Shown: piece after piece, positions 8,129 through 16,051 of the stretch
Position numbering within the stretch: the stretch's first letter is position 1
Layout of the letters: every line of letters begins with the position of its first letter
Origin: Floricoccus tropicus
Lineage (GTDB): Bacteria > Bacillota > Bacilli > Lactobacillales > Streptococcaceae
Assembly (NCBI RefSeq): GCF_001832905.1
Contig: NZ_MKIR01000026.1
Span: forward strand, 62,001 to 126,000
DNA length: 64,000 nt
Reading direction: 5' to 3'
Position numbers and translations under genes: made by a program
The notes under the pieces: model-generated
Database searches by the model: none
Seen by the model: only the letters and a program-made list of their open reading frames with translations
What the model was told of the DNA's origin: nothing

Positions 8129-10090
8129 TCATACCTCATATTCTTTTAAACCATCAGTAATTATTTGATTTAATAACTGATAGATTACGTCATAGTTACC
8201 TGAATTATAAATAGTTGTATAGAGTTTATTTTCAATAATTGAACTTGATATTTTTCCAAGAAGATAAGATACAACTTCATCAGAATCTTCAGGAGCAATA
8301 AGTAAAAGTATTCTTGATACAGGCATCTTCTTTTTGTCCATACCCAAAAGTTCAACTTCTGTTTCCAAATTAAATATTTCAAAATCTGGACGCAATATAT
8401 TATCACTTACAGCATGGAAAAGAGCCATTTTCGTTTCTGGAATACCGAACGGTGTTCTTACAAAACGATTTGCGATTACTTTCCCTACTTTTTTTTTATC
8501 TGTTACCGTATCTTCATCAATCGCACTTGTAACATTAGCTACGAGTGATTGAAAGTCTTTTTTGTTCTCTAAATTTGAAATCTTGAAATTCTCTAAAATT
8601 TCCGAACTAACCTTGAAAAACTCTTGGATATTTACAAAATTTCTCGAAGTTCTTCTTTGAATCCTACGACCAGACACCTTCTGTTGAATTTTTCTCAACT
8701 CTTTAGAAATATAGTCTATATTTTGCCTACTAAGCATCTCACCAAGTTTGATATAATCAAAATCAACTTCTAAATTATCAGTTGAAAAGATAACATCAAA
8801 TCCTGAGAAATCGATCTGTCCCATTTGACTTGACTGAATAATGGAGATGTCCTTAATAAAGGGAAATTGTGTTTTGATACTTCGGCTTACAATCTCTGTT
8901 GTTACAAAACCGTTTGAAGTTATAAGTGCTGCAACTAGAGGCAGAACGCTATCACTTCTCTCAAGAGTTGATACAAAATGGAGTGTTATGTAGGCCACTT
9001 CTTTCTTCGAGAATTTCTTTTCAAAAACTTCGTTTAACAATTCATCTACGGCAGCAAATATTTTTTGATTGCTACTTTCAATTTCTTTTATCATTGATAC
9101 ATCATCACTTCTGTCAAAGAACGATGGTAAAAGCATGGTACTTCTTAAGTGAGCATTTAGTAAATCGAATAATTTTTCATCTCTTTCAAAATCAATTTGT
9201 AACTTTTCACTCATTAAATTGATAAATTTACTAATTCTATAAGAAAAGTCGGTATCAAATTTTTCTGTAAATAGGAAACTAGCTCCTCTTTCAAAATGTA
9301 AAATATCAGCAATATTAGAGAGATAGGCAATTTCTTTCTCAGAAATCACCTCATCCATCTTTTCAATTATTTTTTTTGTTTTATTTAATGATGCTTTGCT
9401 TGGTTGAACATTTGACTCTTCAATCTCATTATCATCAACAAGGCTTGCGACGAAAAACAATCGCCAGATAGCTTGTGTTTTATCACTAAAGTCCTTAAAG
9501 TCAATTCCCTGGAATGCACGATTTACCTTATCATAAACCGAATAGTCAATGAGATTTGCAACTTGATTTTTTTCAAGTTTTTTTTCAGTTAAATTGAAGA
9601 TTTCAAATGGTTTAAGAACTTTTGAAAGGACACCAACCATTATTGATCTTTTAGTAAATTCTGAGGCTATAATGGATAAACCATTTTTTCTACTTAATTC
9701 AGCAGAATTGTAAGTTAACTCTTTTTCAATAGCCTGCAAATCATTACTTATTGTTGGCTGACTTGCACCAAAGTAGTCCATTAACTCAGTTAGACTTGTC
9801 CTTCCCTTAATTAGAATCAAGAGCTCGGCTAGCAATCTATCCTGAGCTCTCCATTCTTTCTGAGAATTCAAATCATCAAGAGCTTTAAGGTTTCCTGATA
9901 ATAGATAGCCTTCATCAGTACGCTGAAGAATTATGTCATATTCAGCCAAACTATCTTGTAAATTTTGTAAATCTCGGTAGAGGGTACGTCTGCTGGTCCC
10001 AGTAATTGCAAGCATATCTTCAATTTTTAATACCTTTTTTTTCTTTTTAAAGGCGTCAATTAATTTTTGCTCTCGAACTGTGATTATCAT
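8129..10090 (-). CDS. mtlR: Mannitol operon transcriptional activator MtlR
   Basis: A 653-residue PRD-containing regulator. Visible in order are an N-terminal DeoR-like HTH ([20 protein letters not shown]), a second winged helix ([22 protein letters not shown]), two PTS regulatory domains with His-containing segments ([24 protein letters not shown]), an EIIB-like region without a Cys ([15 protein letters not shown]) and a C-terminal EIIA-like region. Family knowledge: phosphorylation of the PRD, EIIB and EIIA parts couples activity to mannitol transport and HPr. Here the Cys of the EIIB-Gat region, regulatory in Bacillus MtlR, is not seen. GGAG lies 9 bases before the ATG. It lies between mtlA and mtlF. 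Confidence 0.95.
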   Translation of the reverse strand: MIITVREQKLIDAFKKKKKVLKIEDMLAITGTSRRTLYRDLQNLQDSLAEYDIILQRTDEGYLLSGNLKALDDLNSQKEWRAQDRLLAELLILIKGRTSLTELMDYFGASQPTISNDLQAIEKELTYNSAELSRKNGLSIIASEFTKRSIMVGVLSKVLKPFEIFNLTEKKLEKNQVANLIDYSVYDKVNRAFQGIDFKDFSDKTQAIWRLFFVASLVDDNEIEESNVQPSKASLNKTKKIIEKMDEVISEKEIAYLSNIADILHFERGASFLFTEKFDTDFSYRISKFINLMSEKLQIDFERDEKLFDLLNAHLRSTMLLPSFFDRSDDVSMIKEIESSNQKIFAAVDELLNEVFEKKFSKKEVAYITLHFVSTLERSDSVLPLVAALITSNGFVTTEIVSRSIKTQFPFIKDISIIQSSQMGQIDFSGFDVIFSTDNLEVDFDYIKLGEMLSRQNIDYISKELRKIQQKVSGRRIQRRTSRNFVNIQEFFKVSSEILENFKISNLENKKDFQSLVANVTSAIDEDTVTDKKKVGKVIANRFVRTPFGIPETKMALFHAVSDNILRPDFEIFNLETEVELLGMDKKKMPVSRILLLIAPEDSDEVVSYLLGKISSSIIENKLYTTIYNSGNYDVIYQLLNQIITDGLKEYEV

Positions 10091-10109
10091 AGCAGCTTAC
10101 TCCTTATAC

Positions 10110-11975
10110 TTATTTTACTCTACTTACTATTTTATCATATTCTGGAGTAGTAACGAGACTATCTACGTTCAAATGTTGAGCAGTTGGAGCATATTTTTCT
10201 GCAATTCCTGCATATTTATTTTGTGTTACTACTAAGATATTTGGAGCATTATATGCTACTAATTCAGAGAAATCATGATCTGAAATTGGAATAGCGATAT
10301 TATTATGTTTGAAAATTGCTTTGAGTGTTTCTTTACCCATTGTTGAGCTTCCAACTTTTTCACCATGAGCGAAAACTACTTCATCAATTACATTTAAATC
10401 AACATCTGATGATGGTGCTTCTGTATACTTAACTACTGGGCTATTATCAATTCCTTTTCCTGAAAGTGATTCAATAATTTCATCATATTTAGGACTGTTA
10501 AGGAAGTTTGAAACTGCTACTCTGACTGAGCTTGGAGCCATTGTTGCTGCGCGTGGAGCTAATTCTTCTTGAGTTACTACTAAAGTATCTGCACTATCTT
10601 TAAGATTAGCGATTGCTTTATTTGTTACATCAATATTTAAGCCAGCTTTTTTAACTTTATCACGAAGGATACTTGCACCCATTGCTGAGCTACCCATACC
10701 TGCATCACATGCAAAGATAATATGTTTGATATGTCCAGTATCGCCTAATTCATCTACGAATGCTTGACCTGATTGAGCCATACCTTTAGAAACTGCTTTA
10801 TCAGCAGCAACTGCTGCTTGTGCTGCTTCAAAATCATCTTCAGCAACATCTGATTTATCACGACGAAGAATTACTGCTGCTACTAAGAATGAAACTACTG
10901 TTGCTGATAGAACACCCATAATTACAGGAATAAATGTTCCTTTTGGTGTCATACCTAAAATTGCAATAATTGAACCAGGACTTGCTGGAGCACGAAGACC
11001 TGAACCAAGCATATTGTTAACTGCAGTACCAGTGACACCACCAGCAATTGCTGCAAGGAATAATGCTGGTTTCATCATTACGTATGGGAAGTAAATTTCA
11101 TGAATACCACCTAAGAAGTGAATTAAAGCTGCACCTGGTGCAGTAGCTTTTGCACTACCTTTACCAAAGAACATGAATGCTAGTAAGATACCAAGACCAG
11201 GTCCAGGGTTAGCTTCTAGTAAGAATAAAAGTGATTTACCAGTTTGTTGTGCTTGCTCAGTTCCAAGAGGAGTTAAAATACCATGATTGATTGCGTTGTT
11301 CAAGAAAAGAACTTTTGCTGGTTCAATAAAGATATTTGCTAGCGGAATTAGATGGGCATTGATTAATGTATCTACTCCTTTAGCCATGAAGCTTGTGAGT
11401 GTTTCAACTGCAGGTCCAACTGCAATATTTGCGACTAATGATAATAAGAAACCTAGGATACCAGCTGAAAAGTTATTTACAAGCATTTCGAAACCAGTTG
11501 GTGTTTTAGGCTGAACCCAAGCATCGAATTTTTTGATAACCCATGCTCCTAGAGGACCCATAATCATGGCACCTAAAATCATCGGAACGTCTGGTGCCCT
11601 ATTTGCTAAAGCATCAGCATATTTTGTTGCAAAATCAGCCATTTCAGGTTTTAGACCACCAATTGCAGAATAAAATCCTAATGATCCTTGAGTTGCAACA
11701 ATAGCTCCAAATGTAGCAATAGCACCAACAACTCCACCACGATGTTCATAAATATTCTTACCACCAGTATAACCAATCATGATTGGAATTAAATACGTAA
11801 GCATTGGACCAACCATTAATGCAAATTTTGCATTAGGTAGCCACCCATCTGAGATAAATAATGCTGTCAAAATTCCCCAAGCAATTAAAATTGGGATATT
11901 TGGCATTACCATGTTAGAAAGTGCAGTTCCAAGTTTTTGAACTCTGACTTTCAATGAAACTTGTTCTTTTTCCAT
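10110..11975 (-). CDS. mtlA: Mannitol PTS transporter, EIICB component with an extra C-terminal IIB-like domain
   Basis: A 621-residue PTS permease. Residues 1-370 form the membrane EIIC domain (opening VRVQKLGTALSNMVMPNIP), followed by an EIIB domain with the phosphorylated Cys in IIFACDAGMGSSAMGASIL (about 423-441). After it comes a second IIB-like unit (about 520-621) in which VVFAHGEKVGSSTMGKETL aligns with the first but has no Cys. This extra unit accounts for the greater length. The protein imports mannitol as mannitol 1-phosphate using MtlF as phosphate donor. It is the first gene of the operon, with AGGAGG before the ATG and an MtlR-type operator and cre site in front. Confidence 0.95.
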   Translation of the reverse strand: MEKEQVSLKVRVQKLGTALSNMVMPNIPILIAWGILTALFISDGWLPNAKFALMVGPMLTYLIPIMIGYTGGKNIYEHRGGVVGAIATFGAIVATQGSLGFYSAIGGLKPEMADFATKYADALANRAPDVPMILGAMIMGPLGAWVIKKFDAWVQPKTPTGFEMLVNNFSAGILGFLLSLVANIAVGPAVETLTSFMAKGVDTLINAHLIPLANIFIEPAKVLFLNNAINHGILTPLGTEQAQQTGKSLLFLLEANPGPGLGILLAFMFFGKGSAKATAPGAALIHFLGGIHEIYFPYVMMKPALFLAAIAGGVTGTAVNNMLGSGLRAPASPGSIIAILGMTPKGTFIPVIMGVLSATVVSFLVAAVILRRDKSDVAEDDFEAAQAAVAADKAVSKGMAQSGQAFVDELGDTGHIKHIIFACDAGMGSSAMGASILRDKVKKAGLNIDVTNKAIANLKDSADTLVVTQEELAPRAATMAPSSVRVAVSNFLNSPKYDEIIESLSGKGIDNSPVVKYTEAPSSDVDLNVIDEVVFAHGEKVGSSTMGKETLKAIFKHNNIAIPISDHDFSELVAYNAPNILVVTQNKYAGIAEKYAPTAQHLNVDSLVTTPEYDKIVSRVK

Positions 11976-12023
11976 GAAAAGAATCCTCCTATAAATTAAT
12001 TTTTAAATAATTTCCATACTTTT

Positions 12024-12051
12024 ATTGTAACCCCTTACATTAAATAAACAA
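12024..12051 (-). promoter_or_regulatory. mtlA promoter with cre site over the -10
   Basis: On the minus strand TTGTTT (12051-12046), a 16-base spacer and TACAAT (12029-12024) form the promoter. The sequence TGTAACCCCTTACA (12026-12039) overlaps the -10; read on the minus strand it fits the cre consensus TGWAANCGNTNWCA at all but one position, so CcpA repression is likely. Confidence 0.7.
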
Positions 12052-12057
12052 TAAAAA

Positions 12058-12083
12058 TCGTGACACAGAAATTTGTGACACGA
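12058..12083. promoter_or_regulatory. Putative MtlR operator upstream of the mtlA -35
   Basis: Arms TCGTGACACA and TGTGACACGA separated by GAAATT form an inverted repeat with one mismatch. This fits the MtlR recognition pattern TTGNCACA-N4-TGTGNCAA reported for Bacilli, and its place just upstream of the -35 suits an activator. Confidence 0.7.
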
Positions 12084-12111
12084 CCTAATGGACACAATCT
12101 TCGTCAAAATA

Positions 12112-12141
12112 AAAAAACACCCTTCAAAAGATGTTTTTTAA
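12112..12141 (-). terminator. Probable terminator after rlmA
   Basis: Minus strand: an imperfect AAAAAACATCTTTTGAAGGG-type hairpin with TTTTTT, directly after the rlmA stop. The stem is short, so this is a moderate call. Confidence 0.5.
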
Positions 12142-12963
12142 TCATTTATAACTACCTATTAAAATCCTCACATTTACAGTTGCGGTTTTTGGTGGGTTAT
12201 TTTTAACCTCATCTAACAACTCATCATCTACTTGCCATTCTAAAGGACTCATTTTTAAAAAATCATTTCGCTGTTCTTCAGGAATTTGAAATTCATAGTA
12301 AATTTCTTCTTCTGTAACTTTTGGAAATTCTTCCTTAAACTTAGCTACTACTTTTGAATTATCATAATCTAGCGGAAGCTTATATGCCTTACGTAGTTCT
12401 TGTAAGTAATATTTGTCAGGAACAACTTTTATAACTTGACCATTTTCTGATAGAACACGTCTGAATTCATCATAATTACTTGGAGTAAAAATGTTTAGGA
12501 TATTATTCATTGAAGAATTTGCATATGGAAGTTTTGTCAAATCAGCGACTGCCCAAAAAGCTTCAATATCTTGGTTTGTTGCCAAATTTATTCCATCACG
12601 CGCAATATCAAAGGCAAAATTTTCACCTTCAAAATTAAGTAAAGAAAGATGCGATCCTTCTCCACACCCAACATCAAGCAAGGTTTTGCCTAAAAGGTTT
12701 TGCTTAATATATTCAAGGACTCCTTCGTACATTCCAGCTCTAATCATTCGGCCACGAGGCTCAAACATTTCCTTGGTATAGTTTTCCACAACTTTATGAT
12801 TTAAAAAGTTAACAAATCCCTTTTTATTGATATCAAATTGATGACCTTTTTGACACCTAAGCGAGTATCTTGATAGGTCAAACAATGACTGGCAAAGGGG
12901 ACAGGCTAACTTGTCTATGTTTTTTTCTAAAAAATTATAGGATTTATCGATTTTTTTCAGCAT
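12142..12963 (-). CDS. rlmA: 23S rRNA (guanine-N1)-methyltransferase of the RlmA family
   Basis: A 273-residue protein with an N-terminal zinc ribbon (CPLCQSLFDLS...RCQKGHQFD, ligands Cys-x2-Cys and Cys-x3-His) followed by a SAM-binding domain with motif I LLDVGCGEGSHL (about residues 93-104). The segment FDINKKGFVNFL is a hallmark of the RlmA/TlrB group, and IFTPSNYDEFRRVLSENGQVIKVVPDK matches the RrmA active-site region. Family members methylate N1 of G745 or G748 in 23S rRNA; the Gram-positive type (RlmA-II, G748) is expected. It stands alone, with GAGG before the ATG. Confidence 0.9.
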   Translation of the reverse strand: MLKKIDKSYNFLEKNIDKLACPLCQSLFDLSRYSLRCQKGHQFDINKKGFVNFLNHKVVENYTKEMFEPRGRMIRAGMYEGVLEYIKQNLLGKTLLDVGCGEGSHLSLLNFEGENFAFDIARDGINLATNQDIEAFWAVADLTKLPYANSSMNNILNIFTPSNYDEFRRVLSENGQVIKVVPDKYYLQELRKAYKLPLDYDNSKVVAKFKEEFPKVTEEEIYYEFQIPEEQRNDFLKMSPLEWQVDDELLDEVKNNPPKTATVNVRILIGSYK

Positions 12964-13091
12964 TATTTTTCCTCAATCTACTGCATACATTCAAAATAAA
13001 TAGGAAATCAGGCCAAAACCCGACTCCCTATATGAATTTTATACTATATAATATTTTTTGTAAATGCTAGCATTGCTTACAAAATCTTTTT

Positions 13092-14078
13092 CTAAGAAAA
13101 AATACAACCTACAATGTCCTGAGCACTAATATCATGGATGGCTTCATCTTGTGACATATAAACTTGATCTAATTTTTCTTTGATAATCTCTGGAATTAGT
13201 GGTTTACCAACTAAAGCATTTTCTAACTGGTCAACATCATTAGCAGAGAAAAAATCACCATTTATTTTACAGTCTTTAATTGTTTCATTTTCAACATTTA
13301 AGTTAATTGTGATAAATCCACCCTTAAAACGCATTGTTTTAGAAATTGTGTAAGGAGGATTTTCACCAAAGTTCCATTCCCATGTAGAAAACTTATTATC
13401 AATTATTGATTGAATTTTCTTTTCGTCTTCTTCTGTTAATGTATATAAATCAGCACTTCCCTGAAGAAGAATATCTACAAACTTGTCATAAAATTCTTCA
13501 ATTGTTAGTCTTTCAGGCAACTTTTCAATGATATTTGTTGTCCTTTCACGAACTGAAGTAATACCTTTTGACTCTAATTTATATTTTGGTGGGTTTAAGT
13601 AACGCGCCATTTTTGAAAAATCCATATCATAAAGAAGTGAACCGTGATGTAATGTATAGCCATTCTTATAGGTTTGAGCATTTCCAGAAACCTTTAAGCC
13701 ATCAATAGTTAAATCATTTCTACTACTATACTTTACTTCTACACCCATTTTACCAAGTACTTCGATAATTGGATCCATATAGCCAGCAAAGTCAATCTCT
13801 CTCTTAGGTACACGTTTAATAAATGAAAATTGGAAACCATCTAAGTCGGTATAGATTGTTCCACCACCAGTATTACGACGAACTACTGCAACACCATCTT
13901 CTTTTACCGCTGGTAAATTGATTTCTTGGTATACATTTTGGTAATTACCAAGCATTGTTGTAGGTTTAGTACGCCATAACATAAATACTGTTTCGTCGAA
14001 ACATTTTTCCTGCATCAAATATTCTTCTAAAGCGAAGTAATATGCTGCACTTTGCTCATCCGACTGTATGAATATCAT
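13092..14078 (-). CDS. lplA: Lipoate-protein ligase LplA
   Basis: A 328-residue ligase that activates free lipoate with ATP and attaches it to lipoyl-domain lysines. The core motif VVRRNTGGGTIYTDLDGFQFSF (about residues 63-84) corresponds to the family's RRxSGGGAVYHDxGN; KVSGNAQTYKNGYTLHHGSLL carries the binding lysine, and the C-terminal accessory domain (SKTMRFKGGFITINLNVE) is complete. The start lies inside the end of lipA (23-base overlap) with AGGAG before the ATG, so the genes are coupled. It is the last gene of the lipoyl operon. Confidence 0.93.
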   Translation of the reverse strand: MIFIQSDEQSAAYYFALEEYLMQEKCFDETVFMLWRTKPTTMLGNYQNVYQEINLPAVKEDGVAVVRRNTGGGTIYTDLDGFQFSFIKRVPKREIDFAGYMDPIIEVLGKMGVEVKYSSRNDLTIDGLKVSGNAQTYKNGYTLHHGSLLYDMDFSKMARYLNPPKYKLESKGITSVRERTTNIIEKLPERLTIEEFYDKFVDILLQGSADLYTLTEEDEKKIQSIIDNKFSTWEWNFGENPPYTISKTMRFKGGFITINLNVENETIKDCKINGDFFSANDVDQLENALVGKPLIPEIIKEKLDQVYMSQDEAIHDISAQDIVGCIFS

Positions 14079-14922
14079 TTAAAACTCCTCTTTGATAAGC
14101 TTCAAGTGCCTTGTATGAACTTCTTACAGCTGGTGAACTTGCAACAAACTTAAATCCTTTTTTCATCCCAAGTCTGCGATAAATACCAAATTTTCTCATT
14201 GATACGTATTCTTCAATAGGATAATGTTTTTCAGATGGTTGTAGATATTGACCGATTGTTAAGAAATCAACACCTGCAGCTATTGCATCTTCCATCATTT
14301 GTTCAACTTCATCATCTTGTTCCCCGATACCTAGCATGATACCAGTTTTTGTAAAGATTTCAGGTGCTTGTTCCTTGATATAAGTCAATACTTCAAGAGA
14401 GCGTTTATAAGTTGCACGATGACGAATTTTTGGACTTAGTCTTTCCACAGTTTCTAAATTATGATTGATAATTTCAGGACCTGCAGCAATTACCGCATCA
14501 AGACTTTCCTTGTTACCCATAAAGTCAGGAATTAATACTTCTACAGTTGTATTTGGACTAACTTCTTTGATGGCTTTAATAGTTTGAGCAAATTGGAATG
14601 CCCCTCCATCAGGTAAATCATCACGCGCAACACTTGTAACTACTACGTGATTTAACTGTAGTTGGCTACTTGCTACGGCAACATTCATTGGTTCATGTGG
14701 ATTAACAAGTTCCATACCACCAAAGTTTACATCACAAAAACGACAGTTACGAGAACAGTTTTTACCAAGAATCATAAAAGTTGCAGTTCCACTTGAAAAA
14801 CATTCTCCAAGGTTAGGACAAGTTGCTTCCTCACATACTGTATTTAACTGTAGACCTTGCATAAGGTCATTCATTTTAGTTGTTTTTTCGTAATTAAACC
14901 TTACACGAGGTTTTTCAACCAT
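14056..14922 (-). CDS. lipA: Lipoyl synthase LipA
   Basis: A 288-residue radical-SAM enzyme that inserts two sulfurs into protein-bound octanoyl groups. Both Fe-S sites are visible: the auxiliary cluster Cys-x4-Cys-x5-Cys in CEEATCPNLGEC (about residues 31-42) and the radical-SAM Cys-x3-Cys-x2-Cys in CSRNCRFC (about 57-64). The C-terminal RSSY motif that caps the auxiliary cluster is present (SPAVRSSYKA). The ATG overlaps the stop of the free-standing lipoyl-domain gene (TAATG). No octanoyltransferase (LipB, LipM or LipL) is nearby. Confidence 0.95.
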   Translation of the reverse strand: MVEKPRVRFNYEKTTKMNDLMQGLQLNTVCEEATCPNLGECFSSGTATFMILGKNCSRNCRFCDVNFGGMELVNPHEPMNVAVASSQLQLNHVVVTSVARDDLPDGGAFQFAQTIKAIKEVSPNTTVEVLIPDFMGNKESLDAVIAAGPEIINHNLETVERLSPKIRHRATYKRSLEVLTYIKEQAPEIFTKTGIMLGIGEQDDEVEQMMEDAIAAGVDFLTIGQYLQPSEKHYPIEEYVSMRKFGIYRRLGMKKGFKFVASSPAVRSSYKALEAYQRGVLNDIHTVG

Positions 14923-15161
14923 TAATCAACCTCCATTTCAGCAATTACTTGGTCAACCTTTACAGTATCGCCTTCTTCAGCTTTGATTTCTTTTAAAACT
15001 CCAGCAAGAGGTGATTCAACTTCAATAATAGTTTTTTCTGTTTCAACTTCGTATAATACTTCGTCAAGTTCAACTTCTTGACCAACTTTTTTATTCCATT
15101 TAACGATTACACCATCATTAGTTTTTGCACTAAGCTTAGGGAAAAGAACTTCTTTAATCAT
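14922..15161 (-). CDS. Free-standing lipoyl/biotinyl-domain protein
   Basis: A complete 79-residue protein made of a single lipoyl domain. The attachment lysine is in the hairpin VETEKTIIEVESP (Lys48), the classical E2-type context. The frame begins MIKEVLFPKLSAKTNDGVIVKWNKKVGQ, as the N-terminal domain of an acyltransferase E2 does, but stops where an E2 would have its linker. It is the first gene of the lipA-lplA operon, overlapping lipA by one base (TAATG). It may be a dedicated carrier for lipoate assembly or a split subunit of a dehydrogenase encoded elsewhere. The ribosome site is AGAGGT. Confidence 0.88.
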   Translation of the reverse strand: MIKEVLFPKLSAKTNDGVIVKWNKKVGQEVELDEVLYEVETEKTIIEVESPLAGVLKEIKAEEGDTVKVDQVIAEMEVD

Positions 15162-15209
15162 TTACTGACCTCTTTCTCAATATATAATAATCCAATATTA
15201 GTTTAATTC

Positions 15210-15238
15210 TAAATATAATTCTATTTAAGCGTTTTCAA
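15210..15238 (-). promoter_or_regulatory. Promoter of the lipoyl operon with a cre site over the -35
   Basis: Minus strand: TTGAAA (15238-15233), 17 bases, TATTTA (15215-15210). A cre-like element, TGAAAACGCTTAAA read on the minus strand (15237-15224), fits TGWAANCGNTNWCA except at one position and overlaps the -35, suggesting CcpA repression when glucose is present. Confidence 0.65.
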
Positions 15239-15241
15239 TTA

Positions 15242-15276
15242 AAAAAGTCTAGAGATTTGTCTCTATCTGTTCTATA
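15242..15276 (-). terminator. Orphan terminator in the 15.16-15.53 kb gap
   Basis: Minus strand: TAGAGA-CAAA-TCTCTA hairpin followed by GACTTTTTTAATT, lying just upstream of the lipoyl-operon promoter. No minus-strand gene precedes it. The rest of the gap (15276-15512) shows no convincing ORF; it may hold a short untranslated transcript or only the leader of the lipoprotein gene. Confidence 0.5.
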
Positions 15277-15527
15277 TAATTTCCACTATTCAGTAACAAA
15301 TTAACATTTCCTCAAAAATGTAAAACATCTTTGTCATTATTGATGTGTATGGAGTTACAAGCTTTAAAACAAAAATACTTTTTTATGCAAACTATAATAA
15401 CAAATTCTACTGTACTAATTATTTATTAATCTAAAAATATTTATTCATATAGGACTTTGTACCTATTGCTCTCTAATAAATTTTCAATTAAAATTAAGTT
15501 AACAAAATACTCATGGAGGGTAACAAA

Positions 15528-15986
15528 ATGAAAGCAAAGAAAATTATTCCAATTCTTCTACTAACAACTCTGGCTGGTATTAGCCTCGCTGCTTGTACAA
15601 GTAAGAAGAGTAATGACAAACCAATTGAAACAAGTACTAGTACTAGCACTAGTACGACTACACAAGAGTCAACTAACGAGTCAGAAGGTACTTTCACAGC
15701 AGTTATTGATGGTGATGTGAGCCAAAATGAAACTGTTGATAAGTCATACCGCTTCTTGCTAAAAGATGTTGATTCTACTGACGATCCAAACGATATCCTA
15801 CCAGTGATGAAGAATAATGGAGTTGTCCTCAATCTTGAGAAGAGCCAACTACCTGATGACTTTAAAATTGAAGACTATAAGGATGGACAAAAAGTTAAAT
15901 TCATAATTAAAGGATTGGCACCAATGACTGCATCTATCCCACCACAAGTGGCTGGAAATGCAGTTAAATCTTTAGAAAAAAATTAA
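15528..15986 (+). CDS. Secreted lipoprotein, unknown function
   Basis: A 152-residue lipoprotein. Its signal peptide MKAKKIIPILLLTTLAGISLAAC has a lipobox LAAC with the acylated Cys at residue 23, followed by a Ser/Thr linker (TSTSTSTSTTTQES) that spans the wall. The remaining ~100 residues (VIDGDVSQNETVDKSYRFLLKDVD... GQKVKFIIKGLAPM) look like a single small beta domain of unknown family. ATG 15528 is chosen because GGAGGG lies 8 bases before it; the upstream in-frame ATG at 15513 lies inside that ribosome site. It is transcribed away from the lipoyl operon and shares a terminator with the convergent ABC genes. Confidence 0.85.
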   Translation: MKAKKIIPILLLTTLAGISLAACTSKKSNDKPIETSTSTSTSTTTQESTNESEGTFTAVIDGDVSQNETVDKSYRFLLKDVDSTDDPNDILPVMKNNGVVLNLEKSQLPDDFKIEDYKDGQKVKFIIKGLAPMTASIPPQVAGNAVKSLEKN

Positions 15987-16015
15987 TAAAATCTCTTATA
16001 ACAGGAAAGAGATGT

Positions 16016-16050
16016 AAAAAGAACATGATTTTCGGTCATGTTCTTTTTCT
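16016..16050. terminator. Bidirectional terminator between the lipoprotein and ABC exporter genes
   Basis: AAAAAGAACATGA-TTTTCGG-TCATGTTCTTTTTCTTTT: 13-bp stem with A and T tracts serving two convergent operons. Confidence 0.9.
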
Positions 16051-16051
16051 T

